From Flammeovirgaceae bacterium BBD 1991-12 (GTDB taxonomy: Bacteria > Bacteroidota > Bacteroidia > Cytophagales > Cyclobacteriaceae): a DNA stretch of 64,000 bases. The stretch spans positions 1 through 64,000 of the forward strand of contig LYSV01000015.1 of the NCBI GenBank assembly GCA_001657315.1. The letters run 5' to 3'. The position numbers and the translations under genes were made by a program. The notes beneath the pieces were generated by a model. That model saw only the letters and a list, made by a program, of their open reading frames with translations, had not been told where the DNA came from and did no database searches. Of this stretch, positions 34,109 to 43,633 are shown piece after piece (position 1 is the stretch's first letter; each line of letters opens with the position of its first letter).

Positions 34109-35962
34109 ATGAACTCTTTCTGTAGCATATTGTATGTTCTCATTGTCCCGCTTTTTTCCTACCCGGAAAGGGAAAGGATCTTCGTGGAAAACAATGCCGA
34201 TAATGAGTTTATCCTTACTATCAATGACCTGCCCATATTAATAGACAGTACGGGTACACTCACGCTGGAAGATGTTTTGAATAACCAGAGCCAGTTTACG
34301 ATCCACACGCAGTTTATCCCCAAGGACTATTGCGTCCCCTGTTCCTATTGGATAAAAGTGCCTTTGCTTGTTGGCAAGGACCTTGAAAAGCAATGGATGA
34401 TAGAATTTTACGATCAGACTATCGACCATATTACGGCTTATTTCCCCACAAAGGATGGTGGCTACAGGGAAGACCATGTCGGTGATTATCTGCCTTTTAA
34501 AAAGAAACCGTTCATACACAAAAACTTTGAATGGCTGATCGATGCTGATATCACAGGTAATCAGAACCTGTACTTCAGAGTAAAGTCGCATTCCTATGCC
34601 GATATCCGGATTGCCCTGCGGACGGTAAACCGGTTCATTTACTACTCGCTCAATGAATATTTTCTGTATGGGCTGTTCTACGGTATGATATTCATCATCA
34701 CCCTGTACAATATACTGATCTATTTTGCCATTCGTGAACAGAAGTATCTCTTTTACACGTTTTATATCCTTAGTGTAGGGGTATATGCCATGTGTGTGGA
34801 TGGCATTGCCTATCAGTACCTTTGGCCCAACTGGCCACAATGGAATCAGATCGCCTATGGCACAGCCCTCTTTTCGCTGATCTTCTGGTCACTTTTATTC
34901 TCGAGGAGGTTTCTCAATACTTCCGTCAGGGCACCCAAACTGGATAAGCTACTCACTGCCACAGTAGTGATACGATCCGGGGTGTTTTTGTTTGCCCTGC
35001 TGTTCGACCACAGGCTGTTTGAGTACCGCAGCATAGAGATCCTGCCGCTCACATTGATATTTTACACCAGTATCCATGTATGGCTCAGAGGTTATAAACC
35101 TGCCCGTTTTTTCGTGCTGGCCTACGGCATTTTGTTCCTTGGCTTTTTGATAAAGGCACTGCTGTACCTTTCCATTATCCCCTTCCTGATATTGTCTTAC
35201 TACAGCCTTCATGCCTGCTTCCTGCTGGAAATGCTTTTTCTCACCTTTGCGCTTAGTGACAGAGTAAGAATACTGAAATCAAACAGGGACAGGGCCCTGA
35301 AAAGGATCATCAGGCAACATCAGGAAAATGCTGAGCTGAAAGACAAGGTGAATAAGGAACTGGAGGAGAAGATCAGACAACGTACAAAACAGCTGGAAGA
35401 GAAGAATTTCCAGCTCGCAGAAACCAATCAAAAGCTTTTCGAGCAGACCGGGGAGATCAACAAGATCAACTCCATGCTGGACCTTGATAACTGGAAGCTG
35501 AAAAACAACATAAAGGAAATACTCCAGGACCGTCTGATCAATAAGAACCTGACGTTGGAAGAGTTCAAAAAGATCTTCCCGGATCAGCTTACCTGCTACC
35601 GGTTCCTTGACAAGCTAAAATGGGGCAACGGATATCAGTGCACCAAATGCGGGAACACCAAATACTCCGACGGCCAGGCCATGTTCTCAAGGCGGTGCAC
35701 CAAATGCGGGTATGATGAATCCATCACCAGCCATACGGTGTTCCACCGGATCAAATTTCCCCTGCAAAAAGCATTCTATGTGCTTTATGTCAGTAACAGC
35801 CCTCAAAATCAGTTCACACTGGATGAACTGTCGGAAATGCTGGACCTGCGCCGAAATACCATCTGGAGCTTCAAAAAGAAGATCGAGGAAGTCTATAACA
35901 GCGAGCAGGGCCGTTCCGCTACTGTTCAGATACAAAACCTGTTTTCAACACACCTGAATTAG
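34109..35962 (+). CDS. 7TM-DISM receptor fused to an IS1595-transposase-type zinc ribbon and HTH
   Basis: A 617-residue protein. After a signal peptide, residues of about 30-165 form an extracellular DISMED2-like domain (CSYWIKVPLL, NLYFRVKSHSYADIRIALR). Seven helices follow at about 170-395 (7TM-DISM), then a coiled coil (about 400-465, LEEKIRQRTKQLEEKN). The C-terminal 140 residues match the N-terminal part of IS1595 transposases: FPDQLTCYRFLDKLKWGNGY, a zinc ribbon with Cys511, Cys514, Cys530 and Cys533, then TVFHRIKFPLQKAFYVLYV and a helix-turn-helix (about 569-595, FTLDELSEMLDLRRNTIWSF). The DDE nuclease is absent. DISM receptors normally end in kinases, cyclases or phosphatases; here direct DNA binding by a membrane receptor is inferred. 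Confidence 0.88.
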   Translation: MNSFCSILYVLIVPLFSYPERERIFVENNADNEFILTINDLPILIDSTGTLTLEDVLNNQSQFTIHTQFIPKDYCVPCSYWIKVPLLVGKDLEKQWMIEFYDQTIDHITAYFPTKDGGYREDHVGDYLPFKKKPFIHKNFEWLIDADITGNQNLYFRVKSHSYADIRIALRTVNRFIYYSLNEYFLYGLFYGMIFIITLYNILIYFAIREQKYLFYTFYILSVGVYAMCVDGIAYQYLWPNWPQWNQIAYGTALFSLIFWSLLFSRRFLNTSVRAPKLDKLLTATVVIRSGVFLFALLFDHRLFEYRSIEILPLTLIFYTSIHVWLRGYKPARFFVLAYGILFLGFLIKALLYLSIIPFLILSYYSLHACFLLEMLFLTFALSDRVRILKSNRDRALKRIIRQHQENAELKDKVNKELEEKIRQRTKQLEEKNFQLAETNQKLFEQTGEINKINSMLDLDNWKLKNNIKEILQDRLINKNLTLEEFKKIFPDQLTCYRFLDKLKWGNGYQCTKCGNTKYSDGQAMFSRRCTKCGYDESITSHTVFHRIKFPLQKAFYVLYVSNSPQNQFTLDELSEMLDLRRNTIWSFKKKIEEVYNSEQGRSATVQIQNLFSTHLN

Positions 35963-35974
35963 CGCATTCCTCCC

Positions 35975-35982
35975 TAAATTTG
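35975..35982 (+). promoter_or_regulatory. -7 box of the fumC promoter
   Basis: TAAATTTG at 35975-35982 is an exact Bacteroidota -7 element, 36 bases before the fumC ATG. No TTG lies at the -33 position, only CTG. Confidence 0.45.
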
Positions 35983-36018
35983 CCACGACAAATTTTCAAC
36001 GTATAATTCCGCATACAA

Positions 36019-37419
36019 ATGGATTACAGGATAGAAAAAGACACCATGGGTGACGTGCAGGTACCAGCCGACAAATACTGGGGAGCACAGACCGAAAGAT
36101 CAAGAAACAACTTCAAAATCGGGGATGCCGCAAGCATGCCCAGGGAGGTAATTTATGGCTTTGCCTACCTCAAAAAGGCCGCTGCACATACCAATTGCAG
36201 CCTGGGTGTTCTTTCCGAAGAAAAAAGGGATCTCATTTCCCGGGTATGCGACGAGATACTTGACGGTAAGCTGGATGATCAGTTCCCACTGGTGATCTGG
36301 CAGACGGGCTCAGGCACTCAGTCGAATATGAACACAAACGAGGTGATCGCCAACAGGGCGCACGTGCTGGCCGGAAACAAGCTGGGAGATGGCACAAGAC
36401 TCATCCATCCGAATGATGACGTCAATAAATCGCAGTCTTCCAATGATACATACCCTACCGGCATGCATATAGCATGCTATAAAATGGTACTGGAAACCAC
36501 CATCCCGGGCATTGAAAAGCTAAGGGGCACCCTGCAAAAAAAATCAGAAGCCTTTATGGATGTAGTGAAGATCGGTCGCACGCACCTGATGGACGCCACC
36601 CCCCTAACACTGGGGCAGGAGTTTTCCGGCTACGTATCACAGCTGGACCACGGGCTGAAAGCGCTGAGAAATACCTTCGATCATCTGAGTGAGCTGGCCC
36701 TTGGCGGGACTGCCGTGGGTACAGGTATCAACACGCCGGAGGGCTACGCTGATCACGTGGCAAAAAACATCGCTGAGTTCACAGGATTACCCTTCAAAAG
36801 TGCTGAAAACAAATTTGAAGCACTGGCAGCCCACGATGCTATCGTAGAATCTCACGGTGCCCTCAAGCAACTGGCCGTATCCCTGAATAAGATCGCCAAT
36901 GACATACGCCTGCTTGCTTCCGGTCCGAGAGCCGGTATTGGTGAGATCAATCTCCCCGCCAACGAGCCCGGCTCATCGATCATGCCAGGTAAGGTAAATC
37001 CTACGCAGTGTGAAGCACTCACTATGGTATGCGCTCAGGTAATGGGAAATGATGTGGCCATTACCGTAGGCGGGACACAGGGTCACTATGAGCTGAATGT
37101 ATTTAAGCCATTGATGGCCAGCAACTTCCTGCAGTCTGCAAGATTGCTGGGTGATGCCTGTGTTTCATTCAATGACCATTGTGCCATAGGCATAGAGCCC
37201 AACCATCAAAATCTGGAAAGCAACCTGAACAAGAGCTTAATGCTTGTGACCGCCCTGAACACGCATATCGGCTATGAAAAAGCCGCTAAAATTGCCAAAG
37301 CAGCCCATGAAAACGGTACCACGCTGCGTGACGAAGCCGTCGGCTCAGGGTTTGTCACAGAGGAGGAGTTCAAAAAATGGGTGAGGCCGGAAGATATGGT
37401 AGGCAGCCTTAAGAACTGA
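36019..37419 (+). CDS. fumC: Class II fumarate hydratase
   Basis: A 466-residue oxygen-stable fumarase of the citrate cycle, converting fumarate and water to L-malate as a cytoplasmic homotetramer. It begins [20 protein letters not shown] and has the active-site blocks [36 protein letters not shown] and the superfamily signature [13 protein letters not shown] that carries the catalytic loop serine. Length and motifs are normal. It is monocistronic with its own -7 box; a large hairpin lies 43 bases downstream. Confidence 0.97.
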   Translation: MDYRIEKDTMGDVQVPADKYWGAQTERSRNNFKIGDAASMPREVIYGFAYLKKAAAHTNCSLGVLSEEKRDLISRVCDEILDGKLDDQFPLVIWQTGSGTQSNMNTNEVIANRAHVLAGNKLGDGTRLIHPNDDVNKSQSSNDTYPTGMHIACYKMVLETTIPGIEKLRGTLQKKSEAFMDVVKIGRTHLMDATPLTLGQEFSGYVSQLDHGLKALRNTFDHLSELALGGTAVGTGINTPEGYADHVAKNIAEFTGLPFKSAENKFEALAAHDAIVESHGALKQLAVSLNKIANDIRLLASGPRAGIGEINLPANEPGSSIMPGKVNPTQCEALTMVCAQVMGNDVAITVGGTQGHYELNVFKPLMASNFLQSARLLGDACVSFNDHCAIGIEPNHQNLESNLNKSLMLVTALNTHIGYEKAAKIAKAAHENGTTLRDEAVGSGFVTEEEFKKWVRPEDMVGSLKN

Positions 37420-37461
37420 CAGAAGTCAACTTATTTGTCATGTAAAAGAGGCCATGAAATC

Positions 37462-37513
37462 TCAGCCGGAAGGCCACAGCGTGCTTTGTACGAGTGTGGC
37501 CATAACCGGCTGA
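37462..37513 (+). terminator. Large two-part hairpin after fumC
   Basis: Outer arms TCAGCCGG (37462-37469) and CCGGCTGA (37506-37513) enclose inner arms GGCCACA (37472-37478) and TGTGGCC (37495-37501). No T-run follows, so it may be a terminator, an mRNA-stabilising structure or a repeat element. Confidence 0.45.
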
Positions 37514-37589
37514 ATCACAACAATATTTTCATTTATTTGATTATATTGCCTATATTTCAGCGTTTTAAATGTTAAAATCACAAAAAAAG

Positions 37590-38225
37590 ATGAAAAACCT
37601 AACCCCAATATTAATTTTTATACTGGTGGCTTTATTCTCTTTTAATTCGTATGCACAACTTTCAAAGGCGGAGAAAAAGGAGTGGAAAAAGAAGGCGAAA
37701 GAATATGCAAAAAACCCTGAAGAGCTGAAGATCCTGATAGAGGATAGTCAGGCACTCCAGGGGCAAATCAACAGTCTGAAATCTGAGAGTTCTCAGATAA
37801 AATCAAGAATGGCGGATAAGGATGCAAAGATCAGCGAGCTTCAGGATGATCTTTCAAAACTCAGAAGCGATCTGTCCGCAGCCAGAAATAAACTAAAGGA
37901 TGCACAGTCAGCACCTGCTCCCACCTCCGGCGGACCTATGGTGGACGGAGTAGTTTTTAAGGTGCAGATCGGCGCTTTCAGAAACAAGGATCTTTCCAAA
38001 TACTTTGATAACAATGAGAACTTCAGCGGTGAAAATGCAAATGACATGCAAAAGATCACCCTGGGACAGTTCCGGGATTACTGGGAGGCAGATACCTTCA
38101 AGAAATACCTTCGGGAAATGGGCGTGAAAGATGCCTGGATCGTACCTTACAGGGATGGGATCAGGGTCCCGATAAAGGATGTGCTGGAAGGTGTGATCGC
38201 CGACGGTCCCGCTGATTCTGACTAA
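37590..38225 (+). CDS. Secreted coiled-coil protein with SPOR-like C-terminal domain
   Basis: The ATG at 37590 gives the signal peptide MKNLTPILIFILVALFSFNS and 211 residues; an ATG seven codons upstream is the alternative. A lysine-rich segment leads to a coiled coil (about residues 50-115, with SELQDDLSKLRSDLSAARNK) and a short Pro/Gly linker. The last 80 residues (VVFKVQIGAFRNKDLSKYFD ... DAWIVPYRDGIRVPI) have the QIGAF start and FxxYxxA-like pattern of SPOR domains, which bind denuded peptidoglycan. It is probably a periplasmic cell-wall-associated protein. Annotations of such proteins as ezrin/moesin-like reflect only the coiled coil. A terminator follows. Confidence 0.7.
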   Translation: MKNLTPILIFILVALFSFNSYAQLSKAEKKEWKKKAKEYAKNPEELKILIEDSQALQGQINSLKSESSQIKSRMADKDAKISELQDDLSKLRSDLSAARNKLKDAQSAPAPTSGGPMVDGVVFKVQIGAFRNKDLSKYFDNNENFSGENANDMQKITLGQFRDYWEADTFKKYLREMGVKDAWIVPYRDGIRVPIKDVLEGVIADGPADSD

Positions 38226-38247
38226 ATAGTAAGCTTAGCTATATCGA

Positions 38248-38280
38248 AAAAGCAGTACATTTGTGCTGCTTTTGTTTTTT
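38248..38280 (+). terminator. Terminator of the 37590-38225 gene
   Basis: AAAAGCAG (38248-38255) pairs with CTGCTTTT (38266-38273), extended by weak inner pairs, and is followed by GTTTTTTT. Its loop holds TACATTTG (38256-38263), an exact -7 consensus that could start the recJ transcript. Confidence 0.8.
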
Positions 38281-38300
38281 TACCCGTTCTGTAAAACCGT

Positions 38301-40007
38301 ATGACAAACAAGCGTTGGGTTTATAAACCTACCCCCGGAACCGATCTTGTAGATCACCTCTCTCAGGCCATAAACGTTTCCAAACCCATAGCTACTCTAC
38401 TCTGCCAGCGAGGCGTTACTGATTATGAGCAGGCCCGGGATTTTTTCAATCCCTCCCTCGACATGCTACACGATCCCTTTCTGATGCAGGATATGGATAA
38501 GGCAGTAGCAAGGATCAACATGGCTATACAGAATAATGAGGGCATTTTGGTATACGGTGACTATGATGTGGACGGAACCACCTCCGTGGCACTGTTCTAT
38601 GGATTTCTCAGCTCCTTTTATGATCACTGTGATTTCTATATCCCCGACCGGTACAAAGAGGGGTATGGAGTCTCCAGATTGGGGATCGACCAGGCGGCGG
38701 AGAACGGATTTACTCTCGTCATTGCACTGGACTGCGGTATAAAATCAGTAGACCTCATTCAGTACGCCAGAGACAAGGGGATTGACTTTATTGTTTGTGA
38801 TCATCACCAGCCGGGTGATACTCTGCCTCCGGCAGTCGCTATACTGGACCCCAAAAGAAAGGATTGCCATTATCCATATAAAGAACTGCCTGGCTGTGGT
38901 ATAGGATTCAAGCTTATTCAGGCACTGGTGGACAGTAATTCTGCGTTAAATGCAGATCCATACGATCTTCTGGACCTTGTGGCAGTAAGTATTGCGTCGG
39001 ACATTGTTCCCATCACTGGTGAGAACAGGATACTTGTTCACCATGGTGTAGCACGACTCAATCACGAACCCAGGCCGGGTTTTAAAGCCCTGATGGAGCT
39101 CGCCGGGATACAGCATAAGGCCTCTGTATCCGGTATTGTCTTTGGGCTGGCGCCAAGGATCAACGCTGCCGGACGTATCTCCCATGCCAAAATGGCGGTT
39201 AATCTGCTCCTGGCGGCGTCAGATGAAGAGGCAGAGCAGCATGCACAGCAGTTGAATATCAACAATGACCGCCGCAAGGATTTTGACGTGGGTATTACTC
39301 AACAGGCGCTGGATATGATCGAGGAAAGCCATGAATTACGATCTTCTAAAACCACAGTGCTCTTTAAAAATGACTGGCACAAGGGTGTGATAGGTATTGT
39401 AGCCTCCCGTTGTATTGAAAGATATCACCGGCCTACCATCATTCTCACAGAATCGAATAACAAGGCCACGGGCTCCGCACGTTCTGTACCTGGTTATGAC
39501 GTGTACAGCGCCATTGAAGCCTGTAGTGACCTGCTGGAGCAGTATGGAGGCCACCGGTATGCGGCAGGATTGACCATGGAGCTCGATCGTGTAGAAGATT
39601 TCCGAAAGAGGTTTGAGGAAGTGGTAGCCGGGACAATTTCTGAAGAACTTTTGATTCCTCAGGTGAACATTGATGCCGCATTGATGCTGGATAGTATCAC
39701 TCCCAATTTTTTAAAGGTGCTGGAACGGATGGCCCCTTTCGGGCCGGAAAATCTTCGCCCGGTTTTTGCTTGTGAAGATTGTGAAGCGGCCGGGGCAGTG
39801 AATGTACTTAAGGATGAGCATCTGAAATTCAGCGTAAGGCAGAAGGGAGGCGCCAAAAGGTTTGAGGCTATAGCCTTTGGTCAGTCCCGGCATTTTGAAG
39901 CCTTAAACAGTGGCACACGGTTCACCATGGCCTTTGCAACGGAGGAAAATGAATACAAGGGCATGAAATCCATACAACTGAATATCAAGGATATACGATT
40001 TGAATAA
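38301..40007 (+). CDS. recJ: Single-stranded-DNA-specific exonuclease RecJ
   Basis: A 568-residue RecJ, which degrades single-stranded DNA 5' to 3' in RecF-pathway recombination and in mismatch and base-excision repair. The DHH phosphoesterase motifs are visible: [16 protein letters not shown] (motif I), ALDCGIKS (motif II), [14 protein letters not shown] (DHH, motif III) and a DHHA1 domain with [18 protein letters not shown] and [14 protein letters not shown] (GGH motif). The C-terminal OB-fold follows. Length is normal. lptB starts 20 bases downstream on the same strand, so the two are probably co-transcribed. Confidence 0.96.
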   Translation: MTNKRWVYKPTPGTDLVDHLSQAINVSKPIATLLCQRGVTDYEQARDFFNPSLDMLHDPFLMQDMDKAVARINMAIQNNEGILVYGDYDVDGTTSVALFYGFLSSFYDHCDFYIPDRYKEGYGVSRLGIDQAAENGFTLVIALDCGIKSVDLIQYARDKGIDFIVCDHHQPGDTLPPAVAILDPKRKDCHYPYKELPGCGIGFKLIQALVDSNSALNADPYDLLDLVAVSIASDIVPITGENRILVHHGVARLNHEPRPGFKALMELAGIQHKASVSGIVFGLAPRINAAGRISHAKMAVNLLLAASDEEAEQHAQQLNINNDRRKDFDVGITQQALDMIEESHELRSSKTTVLFKNDWHKGVIGIVASRCIERYHRPTIILTESNNKATGSARSVPGYDVYSAIEACSDLLEQYGGHRYAAGLTMELDRVEDFRKRFEEVVAGTISEELLIPQVNIDAALMLDSITPNFLKVLERMAPFGPENLRPVFACEDCEAAGAVNVLKDEHLKFSVRQKGGAKRFEAIAFGQSRHFEALNSGTRFTMAFATEENEYKGMKSIQLNIKDIRFE

Positions 40008-40027
40008 GGGTCATTATTTTTGCAAAC

Positions 40028-40759
40028 ATGATACTGAAGGCAGATAACCTGGTCAAGAAATACAAAAAGCGCACGGTGGTTGACAATGTCTCCGTTACCG
40101 TAAAACAAGGCGAAATCGTGGGACTGCTTGGGCCAAACGGAGCGGGAAAAACTACCACATTTTATATGATCGTTGGCTTGATCAAGCCCAACGAAGGTGA
40201 GATCTTTTTGAATGAAGAGAACATAACCGAGCTCCCCATGTACCGCAGGGCGAAAAGAGGTATAGGCTATCTGGCCCAGGAGGCTTCCGTTTTCAGAAAG
40301 CTGAGCGTGGAGGAAAACATAATGGCGGTGCTGGAAATGAGAAACCTCCCCAAAAAGGAGCAGAAGGAAAAAACAGAGGCTCTGCTGGAAGAATTCAGCC
40401 TTACGCATGTGCGTAAGAATCTGGGTATGGTACTTTCCGGTGGCGAGCGCCGGAGAACAGAAATAGCACGTGCACTGGCAGTCGATCCTAAATTTGTACT
40501 GCTGGATGAGCCCTTTGCCGGAGTTGATCCCATAGCTGTTGAAGAGATACAGTCCATCGTTGCCAAGCTGAAGGACAAAAACATAGGCATTCTTATTACA
40601 GACCATAATGTGAACGAAACCCTGTCCATCACGGACCGGGCCTATCTGATGTTTGAGGGCAGGTTGCTAAAAGCCGGCTCAGCAGAAGAGCTGGCTGCCG
40701 ATGAGCAGGTACGAAGGGTTTATCTCGGGCGCCATTTTGAGTTAAAACGAAAGATCTGA
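40028..40759 (+). CDS. lptB: LPS export ABC transporter ATP-binding protein LptB
   Basis: A 243-residue ATPase that powers LptFG to extract LPS from the inner membrane. Walker A (GPNGAGKTT), Q-loop ([18 protein letters not shown]), signature ([15 protein letters not shown]) and Walker B ([13 protein letters not shown]) are intact, with the switch His in [10 protein letters not shown]. The YLAQE(A/P)SVFRKL segment is characteristic of LptB rather than other small ATPases. LptF, LptG and LptC genes are not in the window. It lies 20 bases after recJ. Confidence 0.96.
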   Translation: MILKADNLVKKYKKRTVVDNVSVTVKQGEIVGLLGPNGAGKTTTFYMIVGLIKPNEGEIFLNEENITELPMYRRAKRGIGYLAQEASVFRKLSVEENIMAVLEMRNLPKKEQKEKTEALLEEFSLTHVRKNLGMVLSGGERRRTEIARALAVDPKFVLLDEPFAGVDPIAVEEIQSIVAKLKDKNIGILITDHNVNETLSITDRAYLMFEGRLLKAGSAEELAADEQVRRVYLGRHFELKRKI

Positions 40760-40913
40760 CCCTGTGACCTTCACCATTCAAAGGGATAAAAGTGGGTTGG
40801 AAACTTATTTTTAATGGCTTTTATCATTGCTCTTTCCCCACATTTGTTATTTTAAAGTAAGAATTACTGCAATCTGAGCCCTGGACATTTTAAACTCCAT
40901 ATTGACATGGGTC

Positions 40914-42416
40914 ATGAAAAAGCGGATACATGATATCGAGCTTTTCATGAAATACCCTCTCGAGGTACAGGAAGAACTCTTTCGTGAGCTTATCAGACGG
41001 GGTAAAAACACCGAATTCGGGAGAAAGTACGGGTTTGACAGTATCAGATCCTACCGGGACTATAAAAACAATGTACCGGTTCATTCCTACGAGCAGATAT
41101 TCCCCTATATAGAAAGGGTGATGAAGGGTGAGCAGAATATTCTCTGGCCGTCGGAGATCACCTGGTTTGCCAAATCATCCGGTACCACCAACGCCAGAAG
41201 TAAATTTATACCGGTCTCTACTGAAGCCCTTGAAAACTGCCACTTTAAGGGAGGCAAGGACCTGATCTCCATTTATGTGAACAACTATCCTGATTCACGA
41301 ATGTTCACCGGCAAGGGTCTGGCGATCGGTGGCAGCCACCAGATCAATGAATATGATCCCAGTGCCAGTTCCTACTATGGAGACGTATCTGCGGTAATTA
41401 TGAAAAACCTTCCCCTGTGGGCTCAGGTGATCCGCACACCCAGCCTGGACGTGGCGCTCATGGATAAATGGGAGGAAAAAATAGAAAAAATGGCCAGGAT
41501 CACGGCTGAGCAGAACGTCACCAACCTGTCAGGCGTACCCACCTGGACGATCCTGTTGCTGCAAAAGATCATGGAACTCAAAAAAACAGAAAACATTCTG
41601 GAGGTTTGGCCTAATCTCGAAGTGTTTTTCCATGGTGCTGTAGCGTTCACACCCTATCGTGAGCTTTTTAAAAAGCTCATTCCCAATGATAAAATGAGGT
41701 ACTGCGAAACGTACAACGCTTCCGAGGGTTTTTTTGGCATTCAGGATCAGAAAGATTCCAACGAGCTGCTGCTGATGCTGGACTATGGTATATTTTATGA
41801 GTTCATCCCTTCAAGCGAAATGCACAGGGAAAACCCACAGACCGTAGGCCTTGAGGACGTAGTGGCGGGCCAGAATTATGCCATGCTGATCTCAACCAAT
41901 GCAGGATTATGGCGATACCAGATCGGTGATACAGTCAAGTTTACATCAACCGATCCCTACCGGATAAAGATCAGTGGGCGTACCAAACACTTCATGAATG
42001 CCTTCGGTGAAGAAGTGATCATAGAAAATGCAGAACTTGCCATTACTGAAGCCTGCAACCAAACAGGCGCCATTATCGATAACTTCACCGCTGCGCCCAT
42101 CTATTTTGACGAAGGCCAGCGGGGCGGCCACGAATGGGTGATCGAATTTAAACTGGCACCAGGAGATACAAATAAATTCCGTGACGCACTTGATACCAAG
42201 CTAAGGGAGATCAATTCTGACTATGATGCCAAACGTTACAAGGACATGGCCCTGCAACCGCCTATTATACACGCCGTCAATGAAGGTACCTTCTATCAGT
42301 GGATGAAAAAAAGGGGCAAACTGGGCGGTCAGAATAAAGTACCGCGGCTCTCCAACAACCGTGAGCATATTGACGATATACTGGAGATGGCGGGGATTGT
42401 TACTACCGAGACATGA
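40914..42416 (+). CDS. GH3 family acyl-adenylate/amide synthetase-like protein
   Basis: A 500-residue protein (start chosen at the MKKRIHDIELFMKYPLEVQE methionine; an ATG four codons upstream is also in frame). GH3 enzymes of plants adenylate carboxylic acids such as auxin and jasmonate and join them to amino acids. The adenylate-forming motifs are visible: WFAKSSGTTNARSKFIP (P-loop), FHGAVAFTPY, and YCETYNASEGFFGIQD (the YxxSE motif). A GLWRYQIGDTVKFT segment and ISGRTKHFMNAFGEEV match the C-terminal part. Bacterial GH3 proteins, common in Bacteroidota, have unknown substrates. It stands alone downstream of lptB, 154 bases away. Confidence 0.9.
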   Translation: MKKRIHDIELFMKYPLEVQEELFRELIRRGKNTEFGRKYGFDSIRSYRDYKNNVPVHSYEQIFPYIERVMKGEQNILWPSEITWFAKSSGTTNARSKFIPVSTEALENCHFKGGKDLISIYVNNYPDSRMFTGKGLAIGGSHQINEYDPSASSYYGDVSAVIMKNLPLWAQVIRTPSLDVALMDKWEEKIEKMARITAEQNVTNLSGVPTWTILLLQKIMELKKTENILEVWPNLEVFFHGAVAFTPYRELFKKLIPNDKMRYCETYNASEGFFGIQDQKDSNELLLMLDYGIFYEFIPSSEMHRENPQTVGLEDVVAGQNYAMLISTNAGLWRYQIGDTVKFTSTDPYRIKISGRTKHFMNAFGEEVIIENAELAITEACNQTGAIIDNFTAAPIYFDEGQRGGHEWVIEFKLAPGDTNKFRDALDTKLREINSDYDAKRYKDMALQPPIIHAVNEGTFYQWMKKRGKLGGQNKVPRLSNNREHIDDILEMAGIVTTET

Positions 42417-42435
42417 GCGGAGTTATAAGCCTAAG

Positions 42436-42473
42436 GTAGTAAGTAGTAAGCATCACAGAAACCTACTTACTAC
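42436..42473. terminator. Hairpin between convergent GH3 and DUF2911-TPR genes
   Basis: GTAGTAAGTAG (42436-42446) and CTACTTACTAC (42463-42473) form an 11-base perfect stem with a 16-base loop. It has no T-run in either direction. The position between two convergent stops favours a terminator, though the stem is AT-rich. Confidence 0.45.
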
Positions 42474-42496
42474 TCACTACGCAGGACTAACAACTA

Positions 42497-43633
42497 CTAG
42501 TTAAAATCCTTTCCTTCCTCAAGCGACTTCAGGTAGCCTTCGAGAAACTGCTTACTTCCGTCAGGTGCCTTGCCATAAGCGGTTTTTTCATATTTCAGCG
42601 CTTTGGTGTAGTCACCCAGTGCTGAGTATCCACGGGCCAGCCCATGCGGCGCAAGCCAGTGATCAGGCCATTTTTTGTTCGCCTTTTTGAAGATCTCCAT
42701 AGCTTTTTCGTCCTTGTCCGCAGCTATGAGCTGGCGACCATAGCTGTAGTAGTTATTGATAGTAGCCCCCGGGTCTTCCAGCGCCTCCTCCATGACAGTG
42801 GTCGATTCTTCTGTTTTTCCCATAGCATTGAGTACAGATGCCTTGGTTGACAATGTCTGGAAGTTTTTCTGACTGAAGAAGTGACCTTCAACGGCTGAAT
42901 TGGCCCATGCAAGAGCATCATCCAGATGGATGTTGTTTTGGACCAGATAATTGGCTGCTGAAGTCCAGCTGATGAGTTGGAACCCTGGACTGCTCTGTAA
43001 CTCCCTCTTCATGTTTTCATACACCAGCTCCGGTGTATTTACTTCTATTTTGAAAGGGATCCTCTTTTTCTCCCAATCCAACGCCAGCATAGCACTGGAA
43101 GTGGTGGCTTCAGGAAAGTGATAGGTAAGTACATTGGTCTGCGGTATCTCACTGGTTTGTACATCCACCCTCAGGACGTCGTCAGCCTTATCGTAGAAGT
43201 AGCTCCCCCACGCGTTATGACTTTTGGAAAAGATCACGGTGGCCTTCCCGTCTTCAAAGACAGCATAATGAAGTCCATAGGTGCCGGCAGGCAGGTCCTT
43301 ACCTTCAATTTTCACATCGTCAGAGAATTTGATCACAGTGTTTTCATTGGCCCCGGCTCTCCATGGGGCTTCGGTGGCGGTACCGAATCCCAGGTTATTG
43401 TAGCCATAGGGTACCTGACCACCCCATATCTGTCCCGTACGGTCCTGTCCCTGCGGGCTGATCACATTGGGCCGGGAGTAGTTGACAGACACTGAGGTGA
43501 TACCAATGGTCTGGGACACCTCTGCTGCACCACTGGAGCGTGGTAACGTAACACCCTGAGCCATAAGCTGCTGCATACCAAAGCAGCCAACTACGGTTAA
43601 CGACACGATTGCAAGTACTCGTCTAAATCGCAT
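42497..43633 (-). CDS. Secreted DUF2911 domain protein with C-terminal TPR
   Basis: A 378-residue exported protein. After the signal peptide (to about residue 25) a DUF2911 domain spans about 30-200 (WRAGANENTVIKFSDDVKIE, DLPAGTYGLHYAV, WGSYFYDKADDVLRV). The C-terminal half is a helical repeat region with TPR features (AWANSAVEGHFFSQKNFQTL, ALGDYTKALKYEKTAYGKAP). Such fusions are common in Bacteroidota and have no assigned role. It is the second DUF2911 protein in the window after the truncated one at 1-401. Single gene, convergent with the GH3 gene. Confidence 0.88.
   Translation of the reverse strand: MRFRRVLAIVSLTVVGCFGMQQLMAQGVTLPRSSGAAEVSQTIGITSVSVNYSRPNVISPQGQDRTGQIWGGQVPYGYNNLGFGTATEAPWRAGANENTVIKFSDDVKIEGKDLPAGTYGLHYAVFEDGKATVIFSKSHNAWGSYFYDKADDVLRVDVQTSEIPQTNVLTYHFPEATTSSAMLALDWEKKRIPFKIEVNTPELVYENMKRELQSSPGFQLISWTSAANYLVQNNIHLDDALAWANSAVEGHFFSQKNFQTLSTKASVLNAMGKTEESTTVMEEALEDPGATINNYYSYGRQLIAADKDEKAMEIFKKANKKWPDHWLAPHGLARGYSALGDYTKALKYEKTAYGKAPDGSKQFLEGYLKSLEEGKDFN

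Noticed and set aside
35540-35962. An inserted IS1595 element interrupting the 7TM-DISM gene
   Set aside because: No terminal inverted repeats, no nuclease domain and an uninterrupted frame through the coiled coil; a domain fusion explains it better.
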